A stretch of DNA of 64,000 bases from contig WGLV01000037.1 in assembly GCA_016125385.1 (NCBI GenBank), positions 1-64,000 on the forward strand. The letters run 5' to 3'. Positions within the stretch are counted from its first letter, which is position 1. Each line of letters opens with the position of its first letter. Shown one piece after another: positions 35,404 to 44,595 of this stretch. A program made the translations under genes and the position numbers. The notes under the pieces are model-generated. The model was not told the DNA's origin. It ran no database searches and saw only the letters and a program-made list of their open reading frames with translations. The stretch comes from a bacterium (GTDB lineage Bacteria; Hinthialibacterota; Hinthialibacteria; Hinthialibacterales; Hinthialibacteraceae).

Positions 35404-38400
35404 CTAAAAATCGTATTTCCAGAATACCCCGACGCCGGTGTTTTTATCGAGGCCCAGCTGACTTTCGACGGAGATCGTGGGCGTCAGCTCGATCTCGACT
35501 TTGACGCGGCTGGAATCTTTTCCAAAGCCCTGTTCGAGATCGACGTAGACATCATCGGTAAGGTACTTGCCGAGACCGACGGTGGTTTTGCTCATGTCGC
35601 CGCCTTCGCCGGCGCGTAACTCAATCTGGTCGACGCCCAGCAGCGAGCGCATCTCACCCATGACGTCGAACGCGCCCGACCCACCTCTCAAGGTATTCGC
35701 CGCCTGAGCGAGCTGGACGGCCTGCAGAGGGGTAATATCGGTCAGCCGTCTCCCGAAGAGCAAACGTGAAAGCGCCTCGTCTGACGGCAGCGGCGGGTTG
35801 CTTTGCAGATTCATACGCGGCGATGATGCGGGGCCGGATAGATTCAGCGTAAATTCATCTCCTTTCCGGGTGGTTTGCGCCGCGACGGTAAGATACGGGT
35901 TCGCGGGATCACCGGAAAACTGGACGGTCCCCTGATTCAACGCCATCCGATTGCTGAAGAAATTGAAGAAACCACGCACCACGGAAAGAGAGCCATTGAC
36001 TCTGGGCCGCTGGGTCGAGCCCGTCACGTCAAGCGAACCGCTCCATTCGGAATCGAGACCGCGTCCACGCACAAACATACGTCCGGGAATCTTCACCTTC
36101 AGATCGAGTTCAGCCGTAACCGGCGCGGCGGAAGAACTCGAAGCCGACGGCGTCAATGACGCCGCGCGGGTGGAATCAACCACGTTCAGTTGTTCGATCG
36201 ATTCAGGCAACCGGTCAGGAATGCGGATTTCAATCGGCGACGCTTCAAGCGAACCGCTCAACACCAGGCTGGACGCCTTGCCCTTCAGGGCCAGATCGCC
36301 ACTCACGGTCGCGGTGAGATCGTCCTGACGAATCAATTGCGCCTGATGCAGCGCAAGAACAAGCGACAGCGGCTTCTGCAACGATAAGGGCGCCTCGCCT
36401 GAGCCTGAAATTGAACCCACCGCTCCATCGGTCATCCGCAATCGCCGCAGCTTGAGGACGCCCTCACCGGGAGCGGCCTCAGCCAGTAAATTCACGTCCC
36501 GCAGTACGACGCCATAGTCAAGATGATCGTATGCGCCGCTGACCATCTCGACGCGGCCCGCGATCGCGGGTTGAGCCAGCGTTCCATCCAGAGCGAGATC
36601 GGCGTTGATGACGCCTTCCATTCTCTGCCCTTCAAGAAGCAGCAACGCAGGAAGCACCGAAGCGTTGAGCCGGCCTTGCAACGAACCGGAGAGAGATTCA
36701 TCATCAGGAAGATGAAAACGGAACGGCTGGAGCGACAATTCAAGTGGAATTCGCGCTTCGGCGGTGACGGGTTGAGGCAAGACATCCGCGATTCGAGCGC
36801 TCGCGGCCAGCACCCGGCTGGCGTACCGGGCGTGGAGATCGAGAGACGCGTCACGTACATTATTGAAAGCGGGCCGGGCGAGCCGGATACGCTCTCCCCG
36901 AACGGTCAGATCGAATCGAGGGAGCAATGGATCGCCGCTCAAGCGCAGCGAGGCGTCAATAGCGCCCGTCACGTCATCGACGCCCACAAGGCGCGCCCAG
37001 GCAAGCGGCGCACGAGTGGCGCTGGCGATCATCGAGACGGATCGAGAACCTACGCCGCCGGAGAGCGTGATCTCACCCGAACCAGCGCGAGCGTCAATCG
37101 CATCGATTTCGAATCCATCTCCGGAAAATGAGATCCGCGCGGGATGGCGTAATTCGAATTCCGCGCCGTCGTAATCGGCGCGAAGCACATCAAGCGATAG
37201 ATGCGATTCGCCGCCGTGAGAATACGATCCACGCGAGTGGACCGAAAAGGAGCGCTTCGCCTCCCCCGACACGCTCGTCTTCCATTGAAGCGTATCACCT
37301 CCGGATGCATTCACAATCAGATCACTGATGGCAACATCATGATACCGCGCGCCAGCGGCTTCAACCTGAGCATCCAGCGACAAACGAGGCCACACGCCAT
37401 CAGCCCGTCCCCGCGCGGTGAACTTTTCAACTTCGCCAAAACGCGAATTGAGATTCGTCACGCTCGCGTCAAAACGGGAGCGGATCAGATCGGTGGAAGA
37501 CGCATCAAGCACAATGGAACAGGAACCACTCAACGGTTCACGCAGAAGCTCACCAAGCGGAGACAGATCGCTGGATTCCAGCGCCAGTTGACCGGTAATG
37601 CGTTTGGAAGCGGGTTCCGCGGATAGCGATCCGTTCAGTTGCGCGCCGGGAGCGGAAGCACGAAGGTCCGTCAATTCGATCCGCCGGTCATACAGTCCGA
37701 AACGGGACGAGGCATTCAAGGTCATCTCGCCACGAGAAAGCCGCGCGCGCCATTCGCCTTTTGGCTCGGTCACTCCAGTCACATTCACTTCGGCGGTCAG
37801 TTCTCCAAGCGGCTGGCCATCCACTCGAGCGTCGAGGCTGGCGGCGGTCATCGAAGCGCGGAGATCATCCAGCGGCCCGAATGCGGAACCGGACGCGATC
37901 ATTGAACCGGCTAACGCACGACCCGCGGCGCCGGATAGCGGCGCAAGCGATCGAAGATCGGCCCTCCATTGCACATCAACCGACTGGGAGGCGAGCTCAA
38001 CCGCCCCGGAGGCGGATGCGGAGACCGTCGCGCTGGAAGCGTGCAATTCAGCGACTCGCAACGTTGTTCCATTTAACAGATTCAGTTCGGCGCCGGCTTC
38101 AACCCTCCGCCCCGCTAAGCGATCGAGCGGAGCGGGCGCATTACGCAATCCATTCGCTTCAGCGCGGAGACGAGATGATAACGATTGGCTCCAGCTGGAT
38201 GAGACAAGATTCCCCGTCACAGACAAGACGCCACCAAGAGACGACGCTGGCGACGGAGAGAGAATCGACACATCGTTCACGCGTCCATCCAGCGACAAAG
38301 ATACGGACTCGACACGCGGATCGGCGACGCCCGACAGGCGCAGAGCATCACTGGCGGCGCGAACAGTCAGCGCATCGATGTGAACGCCATCGGCGCGATT

Positions 38401-39792
38401 CGATTCACCGGAGAAGCTGAACGCGAGATCGGGGATGCGGCGCACGCCATTAGCGACAGTCACGCCACACACATCCGCTGAGGCTTCGATTTGAGCCGAG
38501 GGCCAAGACGAAAACGCCGAAAAGATAGAATCACTCGGGCGTACTCGCGCTGTAACATCCATCAAGCGGACGCCCGCGCTGGCGGCGACGACGCCGGACG
38601 CGCTCAATGACGCAGCCATCGAAGGCGTTTGCGCCGGGCCCGACGCGGACACGGTAACCGACGCGGCGCCCGACAACGGTTGATTCACCCAGGGCTGAAG
38701 CGCGGATAAATCATCCAGACGGCCGTTCAGCGTTGCGTCAATCACATGGCTGGATAACGCGTATACGCCACCGGCGGCGAGCTCAGCGCCGCGCGCGTTG
38801 AGATGAAAATCGTTTACACGGATGGTTTGAGGATCAGGCGACGCCAGCGCGAGAGAAAACGAACCGCCTTCCGCGAGCCACGACGGCCAATCACGCGCGG
38901 CGCCCTCCATGTCAGGACTCAGCGTCCCTTCGAACGCACAATGGGGGGCGTCATCCAGACCGAGGGTCAGACTGGCCTGGACGATCCCCAGCGGCGGCGC
39001 GACGAGCTCCCAACGGCCATGCCATTCATGCAGCGGGCCTTCACCCTTCAACACCGATTCGATGGAACGAACATCCTTCAATCCCAATAAGGCCATCAAG
39101 CCCGAGTCTTCATCCAAATGGATTTCAGAGTCGATCTTCAAACGAGGCGAAGCGCCCGCGATCGAGGCTTCCGCCTGAATCAATGGACGTTCGGCGCCGG
39201 ATTCGCGCACGCTGAAGCGGCTTTGCAACAGAGACGGCCCGGCGTGCGTTCTGAATTCACCGCTGGCGGAACAAGTCAGTTCCCTGCCCGCCACGGCTTC
39301 GGCGATATGGAGTTTATCAAGCGAAAAACGGCGGATCGACACGCGCGGCGCCTCGGAGGGCAAACGGAGAGAAGGCCAACGCTCGGATGGCGGTTTCGCT
39401 TCACTCTCATTGGCACGGGCCGGTTTACGCGTCACTTCGATTGAAGCGACGGTCAACTCACCCACGTCGACCGCGCCGCGCAGCAGCGGCGCGGCGCCAA
39501 GCGTGAAATGGACGCCGCGAACCATCAGCCACTCACCCTCTGAATCGGAGAGAGTCACTTCGCCGACTCGGAGATCAAACGGGATGAAGCCGCTCAAGCC
39601 CTTTATAGAGACGCGCGCCCTGGCCGACTCGCTCAGGCGATCTGAAAGCCACGAAGCCAGCGCCCGTTTGGCGGGCGGCGCCTGTAACATTGCGAACGCC
39701 AGAGTCAACAAAGCCACGATACCCGCCAGCGTAAGGATCAGCCAGCGAGCGAATCGCCTGCGGCGAGACGGGATGGTTACTTGTTCATTCAT
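35404..39792 (-). CDS. tamB: TamB-like translocation/assembly protein
   Basis: 1462-aa inner-membrane-anchored periplasm-spanning protein. An Arg-rich cytoplasmic start (SRRRRFAR) is followed by one transmembrane helix (LILTLAGIVALLTLAFAML). AsmA/TamB-type beta-strand repeats follow over more than 1000 residues, in the form of a lipid-conducting groove. The C-terminal about 340 residues are the conserved TamB domain (RGFFNFFSNRMALNQGTVQF, LTVAAQTTR, LLFGRRLTDITPLQAVQLAQ) ending Lys-Tyr-Asp-Phe. Such proteins form a bridge to the outer membrane for lipid transport and/or outer-membrane protein assembly. Its ATG overlaps the stop of the upstream tamA gene (TGATG), a tight coupling that matches their partnership. 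Confidence 0.92.
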   Translation of the reverse strand: MNEQVTIPSRRRRFARWLILTLAGIVALLTLAFAMLQAPPAKRALASWLSDRLSESARARVSIKGLSGFIPFDLRVGEVTLSDSEGEWLMVRGVHFTLGAAPLLRGAVDVGELTVASIEVTRKPARANESEAKPPSERWPSLRLPSEAPRVSIRRFSLDKLHIAEAVAGRELTCSASGEFRTHAGPSLLQSRFSVRESGAERPLIQAEASIAGASPRLKIDSEIHLDEDSGLMALLGLKDVRSIESVLKGEGPLHEWHGRWELVAPPLGIVQASLTLGLDDAPHCAFEGTLSPDMEGAARDWPSWLAEGGSFSLALASPDPQTIRVNDFHLNARGAELAAGGVYALSSHVIDATLNGRLDDLSALQPWVNQPLSGAASVTVSASGPAQTPSMAASLSASGVVAASAGVRLMDVTARVRPSDSIFSAFSSWPSAQIEASADVCGVTVANGVRRIPDLAFSFSGESNRADGVHIDALTVRAASDALRLSGVADPRVESVSLSLDGRVNDVSILSPSPASSLGGVLSVTGNLVSSSWSQSLSSRLRAEANGLRNAPAPLDRLAGRRVEAGAELNLLNGTTLRVAELHASSATVSASASGAVELASQSVDVQWRADLRSLAPLSGAAGRALAGSMIASGSAFGPLDDLRASMTAASLDARVDGQPLGELTAEVNVTGVTEPKGEWRARLSRGEMTLNASSRFGLYDRRIELTDLRASAPGAQLNGSLSAEPASKRITGQLALESSDLSPLGELLREPLSGSCSIVLDASSTDLIRSRFDASVTNLNSRFGEVEKFTARGRADGVWPRLSLDAQVEAAGARYHDVAISDLIVNASGGDTLQWKTSVSGEAKRSFSVHSRGSYSHGGESHLSLDVLRADYDGAEFELRHPARISFSGDGFEIDAIDARAGSGEITLSGGVGSRSVSMIASATRAPLAWARLVGVDDVTGAIDASLRLSGDPLLPRFDLTVRGERIRLARPAFNNVRDASLDLHARYASRVLAASARIADVLPQPVTAEARIPLELSLQPFRFHLPDDESLSGSLQGRLNASVLPALLLLEGQRMEGVINADLALDGTLAQPAIAGRVEMVSGAYDHLDYGVVLRDVNLLAEAAPGEGVLKLRRLRMTDGAVGSISGSGEAPLSLQKPLSLVLALHQAQLIRQDDLTATVSGDLALKGKASSLVLSGSLEASPIEIRIPDRLPESIEQLNVVDSTRAASLTPSASSSSAAPVTAELDLKVKIPGRMFVRGRGLDSEWSGSLDVTGSTQRPRVNGSLSVVRGFFNFFSNRMALNQGTVQFSGDPANPYLTVAAQTTRKGDEFTLNLSGPASSPRMNLQSNPPLPSDEALSRLLFGRRLTDITPLQAVQLAQAANTLRGGSGAFDVMGEMRSLLGVDQIELRAGEGGDMSKTTVGLGKYLTDDVYVDLEQGFGKDSSRVKVEIELTPTISVESQLGLDKNTGVGVFWKYDF

Positions 39793-41645
39793 CAGAACGA
39801 TTGTCCGATACTCACGTAAATCTGAAACGGATCGTCGATTCCAGGCCGGCGATTGAGCGGCACGCCCACGTCAAGACGAACGGGACCGATGGGCGTGAAA
39901 TAACGGAAGCCGACGCCGGTTCCCCAAAGCAGATTATCGCTGAAATCAGGCACGCTCGACTCAAAGGCGTCGCCGCCATCCACGAAAAACACCAGGCCGA
40001 TGCTTTGCGACAGCCGCCAGCGCAGTTCAAACGACAATTCGATGATGGATCGTCCACCGATGGGGTCGTTGCCAATCAATGGGCTGACCGTCTGGTAGGG
40101 ATAGCCGCGAATGGAACCGCCGCCGCCCGCATAAAAACGTTCATCGGCGGGCAATGAATCAGACGGCGCGCCTACGATGGAACCGAGGCCGATCCTGGCG
40201 GCGGCAATGAGCTCAGGCCGGGAGGCGAGCTCAAAGTAATGACCATACTTCAAATAATTTTTGAAAAAGAGCAGATTGGAGCCCAAGGTTCCATAAAACG
40301 GTTCCGTCGAAACATTTAACCGGCCGCCCCGGGTGGGATCGAGCAGATCATCGGAGGCGTCCCACTCAAACTCAACTGGAAAAGAAAGCAGACCGAACGT
40401 ATCGGTCTCATGACGCTGAGTGATATCGGCAAGGCGATACTTGACACCGCCGCGCAATTTCATTTCATCATTCAACACTCGCTCCAGCATGGCCGAGAGG
40501 CTGATGTTTTTGCTTTCATACGCGTCGGGGTGATCGTCGGCCACGCGCGCGTCGAGTACAAGAAACTGATCAACGTCGAGAAAGTCGGGCTGGCGATAGG
40601 TGACGTGCCCCGAATACTCAATAAACGAAGCAAGGACTTCAGTAGAGAGGTCTTCTCCACCGCCGAACAGGTTCCGATGTTCCCACCCCAGCTTGCCGCC
40701 GGGGCCGTCATCGGTCTGGTAAAACGCGCCCGCGCTGACGGTGCGCGGCTTGCGTTCATTGAGCGTCAGCGTCACGGGCAGGGCGCCATCGGGCGCGGTT
40801 TGAGTGGCGGGCTGAATTTGCGCCAGCGCGAAAAGTCCGGTTTTAATGAGCACGGTCTGTGTTTCGTCGATCTTGCGTGCGTCGTACAACTCGCCTTCGC
40901 GCCAGCGCAGTCGGTTCCGCACGTATTTTTCATGGACGGTCGTCAGCCCTTCGATTCGCGTCTCACCGAATACGGCGCGCGGTCCCGCGTCGACGCGGTA
41001 GATTAATTCGGCGCGGCGGGCGGCGTGATCGGCGTAGATGGTCTGATCGTCGACGCGCGCCAGAGGATACCCTCGATCATGCAGCCGGCGCTCAATGACG
41101 TTTCCCCCTCGTGACGCGGCGTCGGCGTTAAACGGCTCGCCCGGAGCCAGGCCCATTTCAACCGGTTTGGGCGTTTCAATCTCCGGGCTCGCCGACTCGA
41201 CCCATTCGACGCTTACCTCGCCCAGCACATACACAGGGCCCGCTTCAACCTGAAATACGGCGGTGATGGGTTGACTTGATTCATCCAGAGAAAATTCAAC
41301 GCGCGCGTCGAAAAAGCCTTCCGACTTCAACACGTTCACCAACCGGGGGATGTCATTTTCAAGACGGCGGCGCAGCAACGCCATTGAGGGCGGTTTGCGC
41401 CCGCGCAGTTCAACGGATTTGGAATACTGGCGCAGGCGTTCAACAAGGCCGCTGTTCTCAACGCCGCGAAACTCGACGTTGTAAGCAACCGCCTGATCCT
41501 GAACCTCGGCGTCTTGCGCGGACGCGGCGTTCAAATAGACGGTCAATACAACAAGCCACCCGAGCGCCAGGCCGCAACCAAGGCTCCCTCGATTCCATGG
41601 AAATGTCATTCGCTTTGTATGCGCTTTCAACCGGGAAGAAATCAT
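39792..41645 (-). CDS. tamA: TamA-like Omp85 outer-membrane protein
   Basis: About 617-aa Omp85-superfamily protein: signal peptide (hydrophobic LGCGLALGWLVVLTVYL, cleavage near ASAQD), three POTRA-type repeats (about 40-285; e.g. LKSEGFFDARVEF, LHDRGYPLARV, LIKTGLFALAQI), then a 16-strand barrel. The barrel contains the substrate-loop motif GGSIRGYPYQT and the final strand block GPVRLDVGVPLN, ending IGQSF. It works with TamB immediately downstream. Start uncertain: ATG 41645 stands 7 nt after a TATAAT (possible leaderless mRNA), ATG 41609 gives the cleaner signal peptide, ATG 41663 is further upstream. Confidence 0.92.
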   Translation of the reverse strand: MISSRLKAHTKRMTFPWNRGSLGCGLALGWLVVLTVYLNAASAQDAEVQDQAVAYNVEFRGVENSGLVERLRQYSKSVELRGRKPPSMALLRRRLENDIPRLVNVLKSEGFFDARVEFSLDESSQPITAVFQVEAGPVYVLGEVSVEWVESASPEIETPKPVEMGLAPGEPFNADAASRGGNVIERRLHDRGYPLARVDDQTIYADHAARRAELIYRVDAGPRAVFGETRIEGLTTVHEKYVRNRLRWREGELYDARKIDETQTVLIKTGLFALAQIQPATQTAPDGALPVTLTLNERKPRTVSAGAFYQTDDGPGGKLGWEHRNLFGGGEDLSTEVLASFIEYSGHVTYRQPDFLDVDQFLVLDARVADDHPDAYESKNISLSAMLERVLNDEMKLRGGVKYRLADITQRHETDTFGLLSFPVEFEWDASDDLLDPTRGGRLNVSTEPFYGTLGSNLLFFKNYLKYGHYFELASRPELIAAARIGLGSIVGAPSDSLPADERFYAGGGGSIRGYPYQTVSPLIGNDPIGGRSIIELSFELRWRLSQSIGLVFFVDGGDAFESSVPDFSDNLLWGTGVGFRYFTPIGPVRLDVGVPLNRRPGIDDPFQIYVSIGQSF

Positions 41646-41652
41646 GGTTCGT

Positions 41653-41658
41653 ATTATA
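41653..41658 (-). promoter_or_regulatory. Candidate -10 box giving a leaderless tamA transcript
   Basis: On the minus strand TATAAT is followed by 7 nt and then the ATG at 41645, the spacing expected if transcription starts at the start codon. No good -35 was found. If the true start is 41609 it is simply an ordinary promoter. Confidence 0.4.
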
Positions 41659-41767
41659 CCCAATTCATCACTGAATCACCCGCGAAGGCGGCCGCTCATC
41701 CTATTCAACCACGCTTCGCCTTCGTACAATAACCTGTGAATGCATTCTTTGTCTGATGGGGTATACA

Positions 41768-42598
41768 ATGACGATCGACGTACACCAGCACTATTGGCGA
41801 TACAACGCGCGGGAATATGGCTGGATCGGCGAATCGATGGCGGCGTTGCGGCGCGATTTTACGCCGGGCGATCTGAAACCGCTTCTCGACGAGACCGGCG
41901 TGGAAGCAACCGTCGCGGTTCAGGCGCGGCAGACGCTGGAAGAAACGGATTGGCTTCTCACGCTGGCGGATGAAAACGCCTGGATCGCCGGGGTGGTGGG
42001 CTGGGCCGATCTGCGCGGCGCCGATCTGGACGCCCAACTCGAACGGTTGGCGGCGCATCCCAAACTGAAAGGCGTGCGTCACGTCGTTCACGACGAACCG
42101 GACGATCGTTTTTTGATGCGGGACGATTTTATGCGCGGCGTCAGCCGTTTGAAGACGTACGATCTGACATACGATCTGTTGCTCTTTGAACGTCACCTGC
42201 CCGTCGCCATCGAGTTCGTGCGGCGGTTGCCCGAACAGACTTTCGTTCTCGACCATATCTCCAAGCCGCGCATCCGCGAAAGCGTTTTGTCACCGTGGGC
42301 TGAGAACCTGCACGAGATAGCGCGTTACGGCAACGTGTCATGCAAGGTTTCGGGCATGGTAACCGAAGCGGATTGGCGAAACTGGACACCGGAAACCTTA
42401 CGCCCCTATCTCGATGTGGTGTTCGACGCGTTCGGCGCCGAGAGAATCATGCTTGGCTCGGACTGGCCGGTTTGTACCGTCGCGGGGACCTATCATGACG
42501 TTATGAACATCGGGCTGGAGTACATCAAAGCACTAAGCGAAAGCGAACAGGCGGCGATCAAAATCCTGAACGCGAAACGAATCTACCGGCTGGGATAA
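41768..42598 (+). CDS. Amidohydrolase-2 family lactonase
   Basis: 276-aa TIM-barrel metal hydrolase. The N-terminal His-x-His (DVHQHYW, His6/His8), the FVLDHISKP strand and the terminal GSDWPV Asp are all in place. The family includes L-fuconolactonase and L-rhamnono-lactonase, which open aldonolactones made by sugar 1-dehydrogenases. An aldo/keto reductase of the L-fucose/L-galactose 1-dehydrogenase type follows 8 bp downstream, so a lactonase acting on its product is the best inference. GGGG precedes ATG 41768, preferred to 41756 because relatives begin with the metal-binding strand. Confidence 0.85.
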   Translation: MTIDVHQHYWRYNAREYGWIGESMAALRRDFTPGDLKPLLDETGVEATVAVQARQTLEETDWLLTLADENAWIAGVVGWADLRGADLDAQLERLAAHPKLKGVRHVVHDEPDDRFLMRDDFMRGVSRLKTYDLTYDLLLFERHLPVAIEFVRRLPEQTFVLDHISKPRIRESVLSPWAENLHEIARYGNVSCKVSGMVTEADWRNWTPETLRPYLDVVFDAFGAERIMLGSDWPVCTVAGTYHDVMNIGLEYIKALSESEQAAIKILNAKRIYRLG

Positions 42599-42606
42599 AA
42601 TACGCA

Positions 42607-43536
42607 ATGGAATACAGGACTCTAGGCAAGACCGGACTATCGGTTTCAGTGATCAGCTACGGCGCGTCTCCGTTGGGCGGCGTGTTTCACAACGTACGCG
42701 AGACGCAGGGCGTCGAGACGGTGCATACCGCGCTGGAAATGGGGATGAACTACATCGATTGTTCGCCTTATTACGGTCTCACCAAAGCGGAGAGCGTGCT
42801 GGGCATGGCGCTGAAAGGCGTCGAACGCAATCGCTATATACTGGCGACGAAGGTGGGCCGCTATGGAGACGACGAGTTTGATTTTTCGGCCGAGCGCGTG
42901 ACGCGCAGCATCGACGAAAGCCTGGAGCGGCTGGGCGTGGACCACATCGACGTGATTCAGTGTCACGACATCGAGTTCGGCTCGATCCGCCAGGTGATCG
43001 ATGAAACGATTCCCGCGTTGCGGTGGGCGCGCGAACAAGGCAAGGTGCGCTTCATCGGCGTGACCGGACTGCCGCTGACGATTTTCCGTAAGGTGTTGGA
43101 CGAGATCGAAATCGATACGGTGTTGTCATATTGTCATTATTGTCTGAACGACGTCACGCTCGACTCGCTGTCGCCTTATCTGAACGAAAAGCGAGTGGGC
43201 GTGATTAACGCTTCGGCGCTGTCGATGGGGCTGCTTACCAACAGCGGTCCGCCGGATTGGCATCCGGCGCCGGCTTTGATCCGTGACCATTGCGCCAAGG
43301 CCGCGGCGCATTGCCGCGAGCGCGGCGCCGATATCGCCAAACTTGCGCTGCAATTCGCGTTAGCCAACCCACGCATTCATACCACGCTGGTGGGCACGGC
43401 GCGGCCGGAGAACATCCGCAAAAATATTGAATGGATGAACGAACCCATCGACGAAACCCTGCTGGCCGAAGTGCGCGACATTCTGAAACCGATTCAGGAT
43501 CAAACATGGCCCAGCGGGCGTACGGAAAACAACTGA
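42607..43536 (+). CDS. Aldo/keto reductase, L-fucose/L-galactose 1-dehydrogenase type
   Basis: 309-aa (alpha/beta)8 NAD(P)-dependent dehydrogenase. The catalytic tetrad is intact: Asp51, Tyr56, Lys82 and His120 (DCSPYYG, TKVGRYG, QCHDIEF). The GASPLGGVF segment and the Cys-His-Asp-Ile-Glu-Phe form are characteristic of the D-threo-aldose/L-galactose/L-fucose 1-dehydrogenase branch rather than general AKRs. It should oxidise the anomeric carbon of an L-sugar to the 1,5- or 1,4-lactone, substrate for the neighbouring lactonase. Middle of a same-strand run (41768-46191). Confidence 0.82.
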   Translation: MEYRTLGKTGLSVSVISYGASPLGGVFHNVRETQGVETVHTALEMGMNYIDCSPYYGLTKAESVLGMALKGVERNRYILATKVGRYGDDEFDFSAERVTRSIDESLERLGVDHIDVIQCHDIEFGSIRQVIDETIPALRWAREQGKVRFIGVTGLPLTIFRKVLDEIEIDTVLSYCHYCLNDVTLDSLSPYLNEKRVGVINASALSMGLLTNSGPPDWHPAPALIRDHCAKAAAHCRERGADIAKLALQFALANPRIHTTLVGTARPENIRKNIEWMNEPIDETLLAEVRDILKPIQDQTWPSGRTENN

Positions 43537-43562
43537 ATCAATCCGTCATAAAGGACGCCGAT

Positions 43563-44579
43563 ATGAGAACCATCATTCTGAATGAACCCGGCCGGTTTGA
43601 GGCCATTGATACCAACCGCCCCACAGCGAGCGCGGGAGAGGCGCTGGTGCGCGTTCATCGCATTGGCGTGTGCGGAACGGATCTGCACGCCTTCCGCGGC
43701 AAGCAGCCCTTCTTTCAATACCCCCGCGTGCTTGGGCACGAACTGGGCGTGGAGATCGTTGAGATCGGTGAGAACGAATTCGGCCTGAAAGAAGGCGACC
43801 GATGCGCGGTGGAGCCTTATCTGAACTGCGGGCATTGCATCGCCTGCCGGCGCGGACGCTCCAACTGCTGCGTCAATATGAAAGTGTTGGGCGTGCATCT
43901 CGACGGCGGCATGCGCGACGAGATCGCCGTACCAATTCACAAACTTCACAAGTCAGAGACCCTTACGCTGGATCAGCTCGCTCTGGTGGAAACCATCGGC
44001 GTGGGCGCGCACGCGGTGCGCCGCGCCGCGCTGGAGGCGGGCGAATACGCGCTGGTGATCGGCGCGGGCCCCATTGGACTGGGCGCGATGGCGATGGCCA
44101 AGGCGGAAGGCGCCCGCGTGATCGCACTCGACGTGAATTCCGCGCGGCTTGAGTTCTGCCGGGAACAGATCGGAATCGAGCATTGCGTGAATGCGAATGA
44201 TGACGCCCCCGGCATGCTGAACGAAATCACCGGAGGCGACCTGCCCACCGCGGTGTTCGACTGCACCGGAAACCCGAACTCGATGATGAACGCGCTGCAT
44301 TACATGGCGCATGGCGGGCGGTTGATTTTCGTCGGCCTGTTCGTGGGCGACTTTACCTTTCACGACCCCGACTTTCACAAGCGCGAGACGACGCTGCTCA
44401 GCAGCCGAAACTCGACGCGCGAAGACATGCAGCGCGTGATGAAGCGGATGGAAGACGGCTCGCTCGATACACGGCCCTGGATCACCCACCGCGCCGGCGC
44501 CAGCGAGATGATCGAACGGTTCGCGAGCTGGCTCGAACCCGGCGAAGGCGTGGTTAAAGCCGTCGTCGAATGGCAGTAA
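43563..44579 (+). CDS. Zinc-dependent sugar/polyol dehydrogenase (MDR family)
   Basis: 338-aa medium-chain dehydrogenase. Catalytic zinc ligands Cys37, His59 and Glu60; a structural zinc lobe with Cys89, Cys92, Cys95 and Cys103; NAD-binding GAGPIGLG near residue 165. Relatives oxidise L-galactonate, L-gulonate, sorbitol or threonine. Placed after the AKR and lactonase, it is best read as the next step, oxidation of the aldonate, but this is inference. The ATG at 43563 has AAAGGA 9 nt upstream; the open frame extends to 43431 but overlaps the AKR gene. Confidence 0.85.
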   Translation: MRTIILNEPGRFEAIDTNRPTASAGEALVRVHRIGVCGTDLHAFRGKQPFFQYPRVLGHELGVEIVEIGENEFGLKEGDRCAVEPYLNCGHCIACRRGRSNCCVNMKVLGVHLDGGMRDEIAVPIHKLHKSETLTLDQLALVETIGVGAHAVRRAALEAGEYALVIGAGPIGLGAMAMAKAEGARVIALDVNSARLEFCREQIGIEHCVNANDDAPGMLNEITGGDLPTAVFDCTGNPNSMMNALHYMAHGGRLIFVGLFVGDFTFHDPDFHKRETTLLSSRNSTREDMQRVMKRMEDGSLDTRPWITHRAGASEMIERFASWLEPGEGVVKAVVEWQ

Positions 44580-44595
44580 GGAAGGCGAAACCATT

